Below the pieces are notes generated by a model. It searched no databases, had not been told where the DNA came from, and saw only the letters and a program-made list of their open reading frames with translations. From Buttiauxella brennerae ATCC 51605 (GTDB lineage: Bacteria > Pseudomonadota > Gammaproteobacteria > Enterobacterales > Enterobacteriaceae), in the NCBI RefSeq assembly GCF_001654925.1, contig NZ_LXER01000035.1, positions 62,001 to 126,000 on the forward strand: 64,000 nt of DNA. Reading direction: 5' to 3'. The translations under genes and the position numbers were made by a program. Each line of letters opens with the position of its first letter. The first letter of the stretch is position 1. This document shows, one piece after another, positions 40,629 through 54,093 of the stretch.

Positions 40629-40844
40629 ATGAAAAAGAATATTCACCCGAACTACGCAGAAATTACTGCAAACTGTTCTTGCGGTAATTCTATCAAGATT
40701 CGCTCTACCGTGGGTCATGATCTGAACCTGGACGTATGTGGCGAATGCCACCCGTTCTACACTGGCAAGCAGCGTGATGTTGCTACCGGTGGCCGCGTTG
40801 ACCGCTTTAACAAGCGTTTCAGCGTTCCAGGCGCGAAGAAGTAA
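40629..40844 (+). CDS. rpmE: 50S ribosomal protein L31 (zinc form)
   Basis: 71 residues (70 in E. coli). C16, C18, C37 and C40 form the zinc site, so this is the zinc-containing form rather than the paralogue made under zinc starvation. '[16 protein letters not shown]' and '[19 protein letters not shown]' are the conserved blocks. Alone, with its own promoter and terminator. Confidence 0.98.
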   Translation: MKKNIHPNYAEITANCSCGNSIKIRSTVGHDLNLDVCGECHPFYTGKQRDVATGGRVDRFNKRFSVPGAKK

Positions 40845-40864
40845 TTTTTCGCTGCACGGTAAGA

Positions 40865-40890
40865 AAAAGGCGCCTAACGGCGCCTTTTTT
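40865..40890 (+). terminator. rpmE terminator
   Basis: AAAGGCGCC-TAAC-GGCGCCTTTTTT, 20 bases after the stop. Confidence 0.93.
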
Positions 40891-40906
40891 GTATCTGTCA
40901 CTTTCT

Positions 40907-41031
40907 TATAACCGCTAGCATTCGAGTTTCTGCAAGGCGGCAAATGAAAGAGTCCCCAGGAGCTTACACTAGTAAGTGACTGGGGCGATTGAGTGCAGCC
41001 AACGCCGCAGCAACTTGAAGGATAACGGTTA
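40907..41031. repeat. ERIC element 6 (opposite orientation), rpmE-metJ spacer
   Basis: 125 bases with AGTAAGTGACTGGGGCGATT and CAACTTGAAGGATAACGG, i.e. the ERIC sequence in reverse orientation to elements 1-4. Ends are AACCGCT and AACGGTT rather than TATACCC. It reaches to 4 bases from the metJ stop. Confidence 0.9.
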
Positions 41032-41034
41032 GAG

Positions 41035-41352
41035 CTAGTATTCCCACGTCTCTGGATCAATCCCCAGTTCGCGCATAATCACCTTCGCCGCTTCAGGAAT
41101 CTCATCACTACGCTCTTTGCGCAGATCTGCATCGTTTGGCAACGGTTGGCCAGTAAACGCATGCAGGAAAGCCTCGCACAGGAGTTCACTGTTTGTTGCG
41201 TGACGCAAGTTATTCACCTGGCGACGGGTACGCTCATCGGTGAGGATTTTTAACACCTTCAGAGGAATGGATACCGTAATTTTCTTTACTTGCTCACTCT
41301 TCTTCCCGTGCTCAGCGTAAGGGCTGATATATTCGCCGCTCCATTCAGCCAT
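41035..41352 (-). CDS. metJ: Methionine regulon repressor MetJ
   Basis: Ribbon-helix-helix dimer that represses met genes with S-adenosylmethionine as co-repressor. 105 residues, almost identical to E. coli. '[20 protein letters not shown]' is the DNA-contact beta strand and following helix; '[19 protein letters not shown]' forms part of the corepressor site. Divergent from metB with MetJ boxes on both sides of the spacer. Confidence 0.98.
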   Translation of the reverse strand: MAEWSGEYISPYAEHGKKSEQVKKITVSIPLKVLKILTDERTRRQVNNLRHATNSELLCEAFLHAFTGQPLPNDADLRKERSDEIPEAAKVIMRELGIDPETWEY

Positions 41353-41389
41353 GAGATACTTAATCCTCTTATCAATGTATATATGCTTC

Positions 41390-41397
41390 AGACGTCT
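41390..41397. promoter_or_regulatory. MetJ box near metJ
   Basis: AGACGTCT, a perfect consensus met box 38 bases upstream of metJ, flanked by weaker half-matches TATGCTTC and GATACGCG. Suits autoregulation of metJ. Confidence 0.75.
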
Positions 41398-41529
41398 GAT
41401 ACGCGGCCGAAGCGATTATCTGGTCGTAGTGTAAGCGTTTATTGATCCGCGGTCTGCGGTGCTATCACCCTAAAGCGTATAATTTTAACGGCTATTGCGC
41501 GTTTGCTCAATCTATACGCAAAGAAGTTT

Positions 41530-41553
41530 AGATGTCCAGATGTATTGACGTCT
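41530..41553. promoter_or_regulatory. Tandem MetJ boxes upstream of metB
   Basis: Three consecutive 8-base boxes AGATGTCC, AGATGTAT and TGACGTCT, matching the tandem array MetJ needs, 61 bases before the metB start. Confidence 0.88.
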
Positions 41554-41613
41554 AACTCAGCAGTGTTTACTCTGGTGCCTGACCTTTATTCGACCAGCAA
41601 GGATTCGAGAGCC

Positions 41614-42774
41614 ATGACGCGCAAACAGGCAACTATCGCAGTACGTAGCGGTTTGAACGATGACGAGCAATACGGCTGCGTTGTACCGCCAATCCATCTC
41701 TCCAGTACTTATAATTTCACCGGGTTTAACGAACCGCGCGCGCATGACTATTCGCGTCGTGGCAATCCTACGCGTGATGTCGTACAACGCGCACTGGCAG
41801 AACTGGAAGGCGGAGCGGGTGCTGTGCTGACGAATACCGGCATGTCAGCAATCCATCTGGTGACCACCGTTTACCTGAAGCCTGGCGATCTGCTGGTGGC
41901 TCCTCACGACTGTTACGGCGGCAGCTATCGTTTATTTGATAGCCTGGCAAAACGCGGCGCATATCGCGTTTTGTTTGTCGATCAAGGTGATGAAGCAGCA
42001 TTGAGCGCGGCGCTTAACGAAAAACCTAAGCTGGTGCTGGTCGAAAGCCCAAGTAATCCCTTGTTACGAGTGGTAGATATTGCGAAAATCTGCGCCGCTG
42101 CGCGTGAAGCAGGGGCAATCAGTGTGGTGGATAACACCTTCCTGAGCCCGGCGTTGCAAAACCCGTTGGCATTGGGCGCGGACTTGGTTCTGCACTCATG
42201 TACTAAATATCTGAATGGACACTCCGATGTCGTTGCGGGTGTCGTGATTGCGAAAGACCCGGAAACCGTCACCGAACTTGCCTGGTGGGCAAATAACATT
42301 GGCGTAACCGGCAGTGCTTTCGACAGCTACTTGTTGCTGCGTGGCCTGCGTACGCTTTCACCTCGTATGGAAGTGGCGCAACGAAACGCTCAGGCGATTG
42401 TCGATTTCCTGAAAACGCAGCCGCTGGTGAAAAAGCTGTATCATCCTTCGCTGCCTGAAAACCAGGGCCATGAAATTGCGGCTCGTCAGCAAAAAGGTTT
42501 TGGCGCGATGCTGAGTTTTGAATTTAATGGCGACGAGCAAACGCTGCGTCGCTTCCTGAGTAGCCTGACTCTCTTCACGTTAGCGGAATCGCTGGGTGGG
42601 GTCGAAAGTTTGATTTCACATGCGGCGACGATGACCCATGCGGGCATGGCGCCTGAAGCGCGAGCTGCGGCGGGTATTTCTGACACCTTATTGCGCATTT
42701 CGACTGGCATTGAAGATAGCGAAGATTTAATTGCTGACCTGGAAAATGCATTCCAGGTGGCAAGAGAGGGGTAA
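41614..42774 (+). CDS. metB: Cystathionine gamma-synthase
   Basis: PLP enzyme joining O-succinylhomoserine and cysteine in methionine synthesis. From the ATG at 41614 it has 386 residues as in E. coli, beginning 'MTRKQATIAVRSGLND'; the frame is open 37 codons further upstream, through the MetJ boxes, and that part is not coding. The PLP lysine is in 'LHSCTKYLNGHSDV' near 198. metL starts 2 bases after its stop. Confidence 0.97.
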   Translation: MTRKQATIAVRSGLNDDEQYGCVVPPIHLSSTYNFTGFNEPRAHDYSRRGNPTRDVVQRALAELEGGAGAVLTNTGMSAIHLVTTVYLKPGDLLVAPHDCYGGSYRLFDSLAKRGAYRVLFVDQGDEAALSAALNEKPKLVLVESPSNPLLRVVDIAKICAAAREAGAISVVDNTFLSPALQNPLALGADLVLHSCTKYLNGHSDVVAGVVIAKDPETVTELAWWANNIGVTGSAFDSYLLLRGLRTLSPRMEVAQRNAQAIVDFLKTQPLVKKLYHPSLPENQGHEIAARQQKGFGAMLSFEFNGDEQTLRRFLSSLTLFTLAESLGGVESLISHAATMTHAGMAPEARAAAGISDTLLRISTGIEDSEDLIADLENAFQVAREG

Positions 42775-42776
42775 GC

Positions 42777-45209
42777 ATGAGTGTTTCAGCACCAGCAGCG
42801 GCGCCGGTTCGCCAACTGCATAAATTTGGTGGCAGTAGTCTGGCAGATGTGAAGTGTTACCTGCGCGTTGCGGGGATCATGGCCGAGTATTCTAAACCTG
42901 GCGACATGATGGTGGTTTCCGCCGCCGGTAGCACAACGAACCAGTTGATTAACTGGTTGAAATTGAGCCAAAGCGATCGTCTTTCTGCTCACCAGGTTCA
43001 ACAAACTCTGCGTCGTTATCAGAGCGAGTTGATTGCGGGCCTCGTTGAGCCTGATGTTGCTGATGCTTTAATCAATCAGTTTATTCATGATCTTGAGCGT
43101 CTGGCGGGTTTGCTTGATGGCAAAATGACTGATGCTGTCTACGCCGAAGTCGTGGGCCATGGTGAAATTTGGTCTGCACGCCTGATGTCTGCGGTGCTGA
43201 ATCAGTTAGGCCATCCAGCTGCATGGCTGGATGCGCGTGAGTTTATGCGTGCGGAACGTGCCGCTCAGCCGCAGGTGAACGAAGGTCTATCCTGGCCGCT
43301 GCTGCAAGAGCTTATGGCGCAGCACCCGAACAAACGCCTCGTGGTTACTGGCTTTATCTGCCGTAACGATGCAGGGGAAACGGTTCTGCTGGGCCGTAAC
43401 GGTTCTGACTATTCCGCTACTCAGATTGGTGCACTGGCTGGGGTTTCCCGCGTGACCATCTGGAGTGACGTTGCCGGGGTTTACAGTGCTGACCCACGTA
43501 AAGTGAAAGATGCTTGTTTGCTGCCGTTGCTGCGTCTGGACGAAGCAAGCGAACTGGCTCGTCTGGCCGCGCCAGTTCTCCATGCGCGTACTTTGCAGCC
43601 AGTTTCCGGTAGCGATATCGATCTGCAATTGCGTTGTAGCTATTCCCCGGAGCAGGGTTCGACGCGCATCGAGCGCGTGCTGGCTTCTGGTACGGGCGCA
43701 CGAATCGTCACCAGTCACGACGATATCTGCCTGATTGAACTTGAAGTCTCCCCGCAGAAAGATTTTAAACTGGCGCACAAAGAGCTGGATACGCTGTTAA
43801 AGCGTGCTCAGATTCGCCCGTTATCGATTGGCGTTCACCCCGATCGCAATCTGCTCCAGCTTTGTTACACCTCAGAAGTTGCGGGCAGCGTGCTGCAAAC
43901 ACTTCAGGATTCTGGCCTGCCGGGCGAATTGCGTCTGCGCGAAGGTCTGGCTTTGGTGGCGATGGTGGGTGCAGGCGTTTGCCGTAATCCACTGCATAGC
44001 CACCGTTTCTGGCAGCAACTGAAAGATCAGCCGGTTGAGTTTATCTGGCAGTCAGAAGATGGCATCAGCCTGGTTGCGGTGTTGCGTGTTGGCCCAACTG
44101 AAAACTTGATTCAGGGTCTGCATAAGTCACTGTTCCGCGCTGAAAAACGCATTGGCCTGGTGCTGTTCGGCAAAGGGAACATTGGTTCGCGTTGGCTGGA
44201 GCTTTTTGCCCGCGAGCAAGAAACGCTTTCCGCCCGTACGGGCTTTGAATTTATTCTGTCCGGCGTAGTCGATAGCAGCCGTAGTTTGCTCAATTATGAA
44301 GGTCTGGATGCCAGCCGTGCGCTCGCGTTCTTCAATGACGAAGCCGTAGAGCAAGACGAAGAAGCCTTATTCCAGTGGATGCGTTCGCATCCGTATGATG
44401 ACCTGGTGGTTCTGGATGTGACGGCGAGCGAACAACTGGCCGATCAATACCTTGATTTTGCCAGCCACGGTTTCCATGTTATCAGCGCCAATAAAGTGGC
44501 TGGTGCCAGTAACAGTCAGAAATACCGTGAAATTCGCAACGCGTTTACTAAAACGGGTCGTCACTGGCTGTACAACGCCACGGTAGGCGCAGGCTTGCCG
44601 GTGAACCACACCGTTCGTGATTTGCGCGAAAGCGGTGATTCCATTCTGGCGATTAGCGGCATTTTCTCCGGCACACTTTCCTGGTTGTTCCTGCAGTTTG
44701 ACGGCACTGTACCGTTTACCGAACTGGTGGATCAGGCATGGCAGCAAGGATTGACTGAACCCGATCCGCGCGTCGACCTCTCCGGGAAAGACGTGATGCG
44801 CAAGCTGGTGATCCTGGCTCGTGAAGCGGGTTATGACATCGAACCGGATCAGGTGCGTGTTGAGTCGCTGGTCACAAGCGGAAGTGAAACGGGTTCCATC
44901 GACCATTTCTTTGAAAATGGCGATGAGATCAATGAGCAAATGCTTCAGCGTTTTGAAGCAGCTCAGGAAATGGGTCTGCTGCTGCGTTATGTGGCGCGTT
45001 TCGATGCTAACGGTAAAGCGCGTGTCGGTGTTGAAGCGGTGCGCCCTGAGCATCCTCTGGCTTCACTGTTGCCGTGCGATAACGTGTTTGCCATCGAAAG
45101 CCGCTGGTATCGCGATAACCCGCTGGTTATTCGTGGGCCAGGTGCCGGGCGTGATGTCACAGCCGGTGCTATTCAGTCGGATCTCAATCGCTTAGCGCAG
45201 TTGTTGTAA
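42777..45209 (+). CDS. metL: Bifunctional aspartokinase II/homoserine dehydrogenase II
   Basis: First and third steps from aspartate to homoserine for methionine. 810 residues. The kinase domain opens 'LHKFGGSSLADVKCYLRVAG' (about 14-33) with the catalytic 'LGRNGSDYSATQ' near 206; the dehydrogenase starts at 'IGLVLFGKGNIGSRWLEL' near 460 and holds 'GVVDSSRSLLNYEG', 'ANKVAGASN' and the C-terminal 'GPGAGRDVTAGAIQSD'. Same operon as metB. Confidence 0.97.
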   Translation: MSVSAPAAAPVRQLHKFGGSSLADVKCYLRVAGIMAEYSKPGDMMVVSAAGSTTNQLINWLKLSQSDRLSAHQVQQTLRRYQSELIAGLVEPDVADALINQFIHDLERLAGLLDGKMTDAVYAEVVGHGEIWSARLMSAVLNQLGHPAAWLDAREFMRAERAAQPQVNEGLSWPLLQELMAQHPNKRLVVTGFICRNDAGETVLLGRNGSDYSATQIGALAGVSRVTIWSDVAGVYSADPRKVKDACLLPLLRLDEASELARLAAPVLHARTLQPVSGSDIDLQLRCSYSPEQGSTRIERVLASGTGARIVTSHDDICLIELEVSPQKDFKLAHKELDTLLKRAQIRPLSIGVHPDRNLLQLCYTSEVAGSVLQTLQDSGLPGELRLREGLALVAMVGAGVCRNPLHSHRFWQQLKDQPVEFIWQSEDGISLVAVLRVGPTENLIQGLHKSLFRAEKRIGLVLFGKGNIGSRWLELFAREQETLSARTGFEFILSGVVDSSRSLLNYEGLDASRALAFFNDEAVEQDEEALFQWMRSHPYDDLVVLDVTASEQLADQYLDFASHGFHVISANKVAGASNSQKYREIRNAFTKTGRHWLYNATVGAGLPVNHTVRDLRESGDSILAISGIFSGTLSWLFLQFDGTVPFTELVDQAWQQGLTEPDPRVDLSGKDVMRKLVILAREAGYDIEPDQVRVESLVTSGSETGSIDHFFENGDEINEQMLQRFEAAQEMGLLLRYVARFDANGKARVGVEAVRPEHPLASLLPCDNVFAIESRWYRDNPLVIRGPGAGRDVTAGAIQSDLNRLAQLL

Positions 45210-45217
45210 ATCGGGTT

Positions 45218-45268
45218 CGCCCTCATTCTGGTTTCCTCTTCTTACGGGGAGGAAGTCGGATGAGGGCG
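45218..45268. other. Two-tier inverted repeat after metL
   Basis: CGCCCTCAT and ATGAGGGCG as outer arms enclose a second pair TTCCTC/GAGGAA. No T-run follows, so it is not a standard terminator; it may protect the metBL 3' end. The remaining bases to the met boxes at 45389 show nothing else. Confidence 0.6.
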
Positions 45269-45388
45269 ACCAGAACTCAACGTTTTTCCCTTCTCAAATC
45301 CCATCATGAAGAACTTTCAACTTGATTGAGAATTCCTCATTCCTTGTGTTGAATTATCAGTTGACGGCGTCATGCTTTTCCTTCATCT

Positions 45389-45420
45389 TGCTATCTGGAC
45401 GTCTAAACGTCTGGATGTAG
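45389..45420. promoter_or_regulatory. Tandem MetJ boxes upstream of metF
   Basis: Four contiguous 8-base boxes: TGCTATCT, GGACGTCT, AAACGTCT and GGATGTAG, each related to AGACGTCT, 47 bases before metF. Confidence 0.85.
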
Positions 45421-45457
45421 TAAAACACAACACCACATAATAAAATGCGATTGATGA

Positions 45458-46357
<900 letters not shown>

Positions 46358-46365
46358 TTTAGATA

Positions 46366-46390
46366 ATGGCCCGCAAGGGCCATGACTTTG
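46366..46390 (+). terminator. Probable metF terminator
   Basis: ATGGCCC-GCAA-GGGCCAT, 9 bases after the stop, followed by a poor T-tract (GACTTTG). Confidence 0.6.
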
Positions 46391-46580
46391 CCCTCTGGAC
46401 TCACTCCCCCTCTCAATACCCATTTCATTTGTAATGTTAAGTTTTGAAAGTTTATGTTGCTGTCGACGTTTCTTCGAAAGACTTTTGCTATGTTGCTCAT
46501 TAGCCGACAGGAAATAACTATCAAATCTGTAGTTTTTTTCATCTATAACTTATCTGCAGAGCTGTATATCCTGGTATTAA

Positions 46581-48782
<2,202 letters not shown>

Positions 48783-48798
48783 GTCGGTATCTGACATA

Positions 48799-48826
48799 AA
48801 AAACCCCGCTGACGCGGGGTTTTTTA
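48799..48826. terminator. Bidirectional terminator, katG/ppc
   Basis: AAAACCCCGC-TGAC-GCGGGGTTTTTT between the convergent stops; A-run on the left, T-run on the right. Confidence 0.95.
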
Positions 48827-48844
48827 TGAAGCTTATTGACGGGC

Positions 48845-51496
48845 TTAACCAGTGTTACGCATACCTGCTGCAACACCTGCGATAGTCACCATCAATGCTT
48901 GTTCTACCTGCGCATTTGGCTCTTCACCTTTATCTTCCAACTGACGTGAACGATGCAGCAATTCAGCCTGCAACACGTTCAATGGGTCGGTGTAGATGTT
49001 ACGCAGCTGGATGGACTCGGCAATCCATGGCAGGTCAGCCATCAGGTGTGAATCGTTGGCGATATCCAGAACCACTTTGATATCAGCTTCCAGTTGGTCA
49101 CGCAGTTGTGTGCCGAGGCCCCACAGCTCTGGTTTCACCAGGCGCTGATCGTAGTATTCCGCAAGCCACAAGTCAGCTTTTGCAAACACCATTTCCAGCA
49201 TGCCAAGGCGCGTAGAGAAGAATGGCCAGTCGCGGCACATGGTTTCCAGCACGTCTTGTTTGCCATCTTCGACCACTTTTTGTAGCGCAGCACCGGCACC
49301 CAGCCAGGCTGGCAGCATCAGGCGGTTTTGTGTCCAGGCGAAGATCCACGGAATGGCACGCAGAGATTCAACTCCACCGTTAGGTTTACGCTTCGCAGGG
49401 CGTGAGCCCAGCGGCAGTTTACCCAGTTCCAACTCTGGTGTTGCCGAACGGAAGTACGGCACGAAGTCTTCATTTTCGCGGATATATCCACGATACATAT
49501 CACACGAGGTCACTGACAGATCCTCCATGATATGTTTCCACTCTTTTTTCGGCTCTGGCGGTGGCAACAGGTTGGCTTCCAGAATCGCGCTGGTGTAGAG
49601 CGACAGGCTGCTGATGGTGATTTCCGGCAGACCGTATTTAAAGCGAATCATCTCGCCTTGCTCGGTCACACGCAGACCACCTTTCAGGCTACCCGGCGGT
49701 TGAGAAAGCAGAGCTGCGTGCGCAGGCGCGCCGCCACGGCCGATAGAACCACCGCGTCCGTGGAACAGCGTCAGGGTGATTCCGGCTTTCTCGCAGGTTT
49801 TGATCAGTGCGTCCTGAGCCTGGTATTGCGCCCAGGATGCCGCCATCACGCCTGCATCTTTTGCCGAGTCAGAATAGCCAATCATGACCATCTGTTTGCC
49901 CTGAATAAAGCCGCGGTACCAGTCGATATTCAGCAACTGAGTCATGACGTCATCGGCGTTGTTCAGGTCGTCGAGTGTTTCAAACAGTGGCGCAACCGGC
50001 AGAGCGAAGGTGCAGCCAGCTTCTTTGAGTAGCAGATGAACGGCCAGCACGTCAGATGGGGTTTTCGCCATGGAAATAACGTAAGCGGCGATAGAACCAC
50101 GCGGGGCTTCGGCAACCACTTTGCAGGTTTCCAGCACTTCGCGGGTGTCATCGCTCGGCTCCCACTGGCGTGGCAGAAGTGGGCGTTTTGAATTCAGTTC
50201 ACGGATAAGGAACGCTTGTTTGTCTGCTTCCGACCAGCTTTCGTAATCGCCAATGCCCAGGTAGCGCGTCATTTCGCCGAGCGCTTCGGTATGACGAGTA
50301 CTTTCCTGGCGAACATCAATACGCACTAGCGGCACGCCAAAACTCTTCACGCGGCGCAGGGTATCAAGCAACTGGCCGTTGGCGATAATGCCCATTCCGC
50401 ACGCTTGCAGCGATTGGTAACACGCGTAGAGCGGGTCCCAAAGCTGTTCGTTTTGGGTTAACAAACCTTCAGGTTTTGGCAGGCGCTGGCCTTTCAGACG
50501 AGCTTCCAGCCAGGCTTGTGTCGCCAGTAATTGCTGACGAATGCCTTTCATAATGCAGCGATACGGTTCTTGTGCAGCGTCTGGGCCGGCCAGTTCACTC
50601 AGCTCTGGCGTGCATTCCACCATCGAGAGTTCGGAAATCAGCACCTGAATATCGCGCAGGAACAGGTCGGTTGCTTTCCAGCGGCTTAGCAGCAGAACGT
50701 GACGGGTAATATCCGCAGTCACGTTCGGGTTGCCGTCGCGGTCGCCGCCCATCCATGAAGTGAAACGTACCGGAACAAAATCGACCGGCAATTTGTAATT
50801 CAGGTTGTCTTCGAGTTGCTCGTTGAGCTCACGCAGGTAGTTTGGAACCCCTTCCCACAGGCTGTTTTCTACTACCGCAAAGCCCCATTTTGCTTCATCT
50901 ACAGGGGAAGGGCGGTGCTTACGGATTTCATCGGTGTGCCATGCCTGAGCGACCAGTTGGCGCAAACGGCGCATAATCTGGTTGCGCTCATAATCGGCGA
51001 TGTCGCTGTGGTCGAGTTGCTTGAGGCAGCTGTTTACTTCAACCAGTTTGTGAATCAGGGTGCGACGGGTGATTTCGGTTGGGTGTGCGGTCAGAACTAA
51101 TTCCAGTGACAAAGACTCAACAGCATCACGAATGGCGGCTTCACTAAGGTCCGGCTGGTTTTTTAATTTTTGGAGTGTCTTAGCGATAACTTCGGGATTG
51201 CTGGCGGCTTCGCCATTGGCTGAAATGCTGTGATATTGCTCGGCGGTGTTGGCCAGATTCAAGAATTGGCTGAATGCACGGGCTACAGGGAGTAGTTCAT
51301 CGTTCGACAGGTTCTGTAACGTGGTTAGCAGCTCCTGGCGGTTAGCCTCATTGCCAGCCCGTGAAGACTTTGACAATTTGCGGATTGTTTCTACGCGGTC
51401 AAGAATGTTTTCACCTAATGCATCCTTGATGGTATCCCCGAGCAACTTGCCGAGCATACTGACATTACTTCGCAAAGCGGAATACTGTTCGTTCAT
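48845..51496 (-). CDS. ppc: Phosphoenolpyruvate carboxylase
   Basis: Forms oxaloacetate from PEP and bicarbonate to refill the TCA cycle. 883 residues, equal to E. coli. Catalytic H138 in '[13 protein letters not shown]', K546 region '[16 protein letters not shown]', the mobile glycine-rich loop '[19 protein letters not shown]' near 585, and the C-terminal 'MRNTG' signature. The spacer to argE (51497-51737) holds its promoter region and the argE terminator. Confidence 0.98.
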   Translation of the reverse strand: MNEQYSALRSNVSMLGKLLGDTIKDALGENILDRVETIRKLSKSSRAGNEANRQELLTTLQNLSNDELLPVARAFSQFLNLANTAEQYHSISANGEAASNPEVIAKTLQKLKNQPDLSEAAIRDAVESLSLELVLTAHPTEITRRTLIHKLVEVNSCLKQLDHSDIADYERNQIMRRLRQLVAQAWHTDEIRKHRPSPVDEAKWGFAVVENSLWEGVPNYLRELNEQLEDNLNYKLPVDFVPVRFTSWMGGDRDGNPNVTADITRHVLLLSRWKATDLFLRDIQVLISELSMVECTPELSELAGPDAAQEPYRCIMKGIRQQLLATQAWLEARLKGQRLPKPEGLLTQNEQLWDPLYACYQSLQACGMGIIANGQLLDTLRRVKSFGVPLVRIDVRQESTRHTEALGEMTRYLGIGDYESWSEADKQAFLIRELNSKRPLLPRQWEPSDDTREVLETCKVVAEAPRGSIAAYVISMAKTPSDVLAVHLLLKEAGCTFALPVAPLFETLDDLNNADDVMTQLLNIDWYRGFIQGKQMVMIGYSDSAKDAGVMAASWAQYQAQDALIKTCEKAGITLTLFHGRGGSIGRGGAPAHAALLSQPPGSLKGGLRVTEQGEMIRFKYGLPEITISSLSLYTSAILEANLLPPPEPKKEWKHIMEDLSVTSCDMYRGYIRENEDFVPYFRSATPELELGKLPLGSRPAKRKPNGGVESLRAIPWIFAWTQNRLMLPAWLGAGAALQKVVEDGKQDVLETMCRDWPFFSTRLGMLEMVFAKADLWLAEYYDQRLVKPELWGLGTQLRDQLEADIKVVLDIANDSHLMADLPWIAESIQLRNIYTDPLNVLQAELLHRSRQLEDKGEEPNAQVEQALMVTIAGVAAGMRNTG

Positions 51497-51703
51497 ATGA
51501 CCCCAGACACCCTATCCAATCTGATATGTAATTTAATTTCACCCGTGAAGGTTCAACACCGTCTTTATAAAGCCACGTAAGTCTTCATTCGTCAATTGCT
51601 ACGAAATCGTTTCAGCAAACGAATAAATTGCGCTAATTCATGAAATTTAATTACTAACTTCGTGGATAAGCGTTTCTTATGAGGATCCGCTAAAAAGCAG
51701 CGT

Positions 51704-51726
51704 AAAAAGGGGGCAAAACCCCCTGA
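51704..51726 (-). terminator. argE terminator
   Basis: On the minus strand AGGGGG-TTTTG-CCCCCT followed by TTTT, 12 bases past the argE stop. Confidence 0.9.
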
Positions 51727-51737
51727 ATCGCTATTTT

Positions 51738-52889
51738 TTAATGCCAACAAAAATGATGAATAACCTGGGTAATAAGTTTGCGCGTAGGCTCAATAAACCG
51801 CGTTTCGATGTATTCGTCTGGCTGGTGCGCCTGGTTGATAGAACCCGGGCCAAGAACCAGCGTTGGGCAAAGCGTCTGAATAAATGGCGCTTCGGTGCAG
51901 TAATTCACGACTTCGGTTTGCGCACCCAGCAGTTTCTCAACGACTTGTACTAACTGGTGGTCTTTGGCGCATTCATAGCCCGGAATTGGTGGGTGGAGCT
52001 CAGAAATCGTCAGGCGGCCAGGCCATTTTTGGCTAACCGGCTCAAGTGCTTCATTAAGCAAACCGTTAAGGTCGTTTAACGTAAGACCCGGCAGCGGGCG
52101 AATATCCATATGCAATTCACAACAGGCACAAATACGGTTGGCGGCATCGCCACCGCTGATATGACCGAGGTTTAGCGTTGGATACGGCACGGTGAAGGCA
52201 TCATGGTGATAACGCTCTTTCAGGGTGTTCTTCAGCGACATGATATGGCCTATAGCATCGTGCATCAGCTCGATGGCATTCACACCGCGAGCAGGATCGC
52301 TGGAGTGACCGGACTGGCCAAGAATGCGAATCGCATTAGAGATATGGCCTTTATGCGCACGGACGGGCTGCAATGATGTCGGTTCGCCAATGATGGCGCA
52401 GTCCGGGCGAATATGGGTGGTCTCAGAGAAATAGCGAGCGCCCGTCATCGTCGTTTCTTCATCAGCTGTCGCCAGAATATAGAGTGGCTTTTTAAGCTGC
52501 GTCACATCCACATCGCGCAATGAATCAAGAATAAAGGCAAAGAAGCCTTTCATGTCGGCTGTGCCGAGACCGTACAGCTTGTTTTCGTGCTCGGTCAGCG
52601 TGAATGGGTCGCGTGTCCAGCGGCCATCATCAAACGGCACCGTATCGGTATGCCCTGCCAACAGTAAGCCACCGGCACCGTTTCCGGTACTCGCCAGCAT
52701 ATTGAATTTATTGCGCGTACCAGGAACCGATTGTACTTCAACATTGAAGCCCAGGTCGCGGAACCATCCAGCCAATAAATTGATTAAAGACTCATTGCTC
52801 TGATCCAACGCGCTGTCGGTGGCGCTGATGGAAGGAGTCGCGATCAACGCGCGGTAAATCTCGATAAAAGGAGGTAATTTCATCTTCAC
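51738..52889 (-). CDS. argE: Acetylornithine deacetylase
   Basis: Zinc-dependent M20-family hydrolase that releases ornithine from N-acetylornithine. 383 residues as in E. coli. '[13 protein letters not shown]' supplies the first metal histidine near 80, '[14 protein letters not shown]' the bridging aspartate near 112, and '[14 protein letters not shown]' the catalytic glutamates near 144; the protein ends in 'HHFCWH'. An AGGAGG-like site precedes the next ATG, but the start used gives the family N-terminus. Divergent from argC over a shared ArgR operator. Confidence 0.97.
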   Translation of the reverse strand: MKMKLPPFIEIYRALIATPSISATDSALDQSNESLINLLAGWFRDLGFNVEVQSVPGTRNKFNMLASTGNGAGGLLLAGHTDTVPFDDGRWTRDPFTLTEHENKLYGLGTADMKGFFAFILDSLRDVDVTQLKKPLYILATADEETTMTGARYFSETTHIRPDCAIIGEPTSLQPVRAHKGHISNAIRILGQSGHSSDPARGVNAIELMHDAIGHIMSLKNTLKERYHHDAFTVPYPTLNLGHISGGDAANRICACCELHMDIRPLPGLTLNDLNGLLNEALEPVSQKWPGRLTISELHPPIPGYECAKDHQLVQVVEKLLGAQTEVVNYCTEAPFIQTLCPTLVLGPGSINQAHQPDEYIETRFIEPTRKLITQVIHHFCWH

Positions 52890-52913
52890 TGTTGACAGGC
52901 CTTAGCTCGGGTT

Positions 52914-52955
52914 GGTATACATAATCATGCATTTATATTGAATAAAAATACAATA
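52914..52955. promoter_or_regulatory. ArgR operator (tandem ARG boxes), argE/argC
   Basis: The clearer box is ATTGAATAAAAATACAAT at 52937-52954 (consensus WNTGAATWWWWATTCANW); a weaker one, around ATAATCATGCATTTAT, precedes it with the usual 3-base spacing. Located between the divergent argE and argCBGH, as in E. coli. Confidence 0.75.
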
Positions 52956-53073
52956 TTAACTGCCGTAAGGGAACCCCAGGTTCCGGTGGATTTAACCACG
53001 TAATTGCACGTTGGGTGATGGCTTACCAGCTGACACCTTTAGCAGACACAACCTAAGAAGGTGTACAGCCGAG

Positions 53074-54078
53074 ATGTTGAATACGCTGATTGTTGGTGCC
53101 AGCGGTTATGCAGGCGCAGAGCTTGTGAACTATTTGAATCGCCATCCTCATATGAACATAACCGCTTTGACGGTTTCAGCGCAAAGTAATGACGCAGGAA
53201 AATTGATATCTGAATTGCATCCGCAATTAAAAGGTATTGTCGACATGCCGTTACAGGCGATGTCGGATATCAGCGAATTTACTGACGGCGTCGATGTGGT
53301 GTTCCTCGCCACGGCCCACGAAGTGAGTCACGATTTGGCACCACAATTCCTGGCAAAAGGCTGTGTCGTTATCGACCTTTCTGGTGCATTCCGCGTTAAC
53401 GATGCTGAGTTCTATCAGCGCTATTACGGTTTTACCCATCAATATCCGGAACTGCTGGAGCAGGCGGTGTATGGCCTTGCTGAATGGCAGAGCGACAAAC
53501 TGAAAGAAACCAGTTTGATCTCAGTCCCAGGTTGTTACCCGACGGCGGCGCAACTGGCGTTAAAACCGCTGATTGATGCCGGGTTGCTGGATTTGACGCA
53601 GTGGCCGGTGATTAACGCAACCAGTGGTGTCAGTGGTGCAGGGCGTAAGGCCGCGATTTCCAACAGTTTCTGCGAAGTCAGCCTGCAACCGTATGGCATT
53701 TTTAACCATCGCCATCATCCAGAAATTTCGACGCATCTTGGTACTCCGGTGATTTTCACACCTCACTTGGGCAATTTCCCGCGTGGGATTCTGGAAACCA
53801 TCACCTGCCGCCTGAACGCGGGTGTGACGCAGCAACAAATCGCCGATGTTTTTAATCAGGCGTACCAGAATAAACCGTTAGTGCGCCTGTATGACAAAGG
53901 TGTGCCGGCACTGAAAAATGTGGTTGGGTTGCCATTCTGCGATATCGGTTTTGCGGTGCAGGGTGAGCATCTGATTGTCGTCGCCACGGAAGACAATCTT
54001 CTGAAAGGCGCATCAGCGCAGGCTGTGCAATGCCTGAATATTCGTTTTGGCTTTGCCGAAACGCAGTCTCTTATTTAA
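53074..54078 (+). CDS. argC: N-acetyl-gamma-glutamyl-phosphate reductase
   Basis: NADPH-dependent third step of arginine synthesis. From the ATG at 53074 the protein is 334 residues as in E. coli and starts '[17 protein letters not shown]', the dinucleotide loop; 21 upstream open codons are not conserved. '[14 protein letters not shown]' near 150-163 holds the catalytic cysteine and 'HRHHPEI' near 210 the partner histidine. argB starts 15 bases after the stop. Confidence 0.97.
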   Translation: MLNTLIVGASGYAGAELVNYLNRHPHMNITALTVSAQSNDAGKLISELHPQLKGIVDMPLQAMSDISEFTDGVDVVFLATAHEVSHDLAPQFLAKGCVVIDLSGAFRVNDAEFYQRYYGFTHQYPELLEQAVYGLAEWQSDKLKETSLISVPGCYPTAAQLALKPLIDAGLLDLTQWPVINATSGVSGAGRKAAISNSFCEVSLQPYGIFNHRHHPEISTHLGTPVIFTPHLGNFPRGILETITCRLNAGVTQQQIADVFNQAYQNKPLVRLYDKGVPALKNVVGLPFCDIGFAVQGEHLIVVATEDNLLKGASAQAVQCLNIRFGFAETQSLI

Positions 54079-54093
54079 TTGATGCCGGGTGAC

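Noticed and set aside
41503-41613. 37-codon N-terminal extension of metB
   Set aside because: It runs through the MetJ boxes and is not conserved; the ATG at 41614 gives the family length.
44367-45053. 228-codon open frame opposite metL
   Set aside because: Antisense shadow of a conserved dehydrogenase domain, with no start context or family motif.
45389-45420. Short tandem 8-base units before metF as a simple repeat
   Set aside because: They match MetJ boxes in sequence, spacing and place, so they are operator sites.
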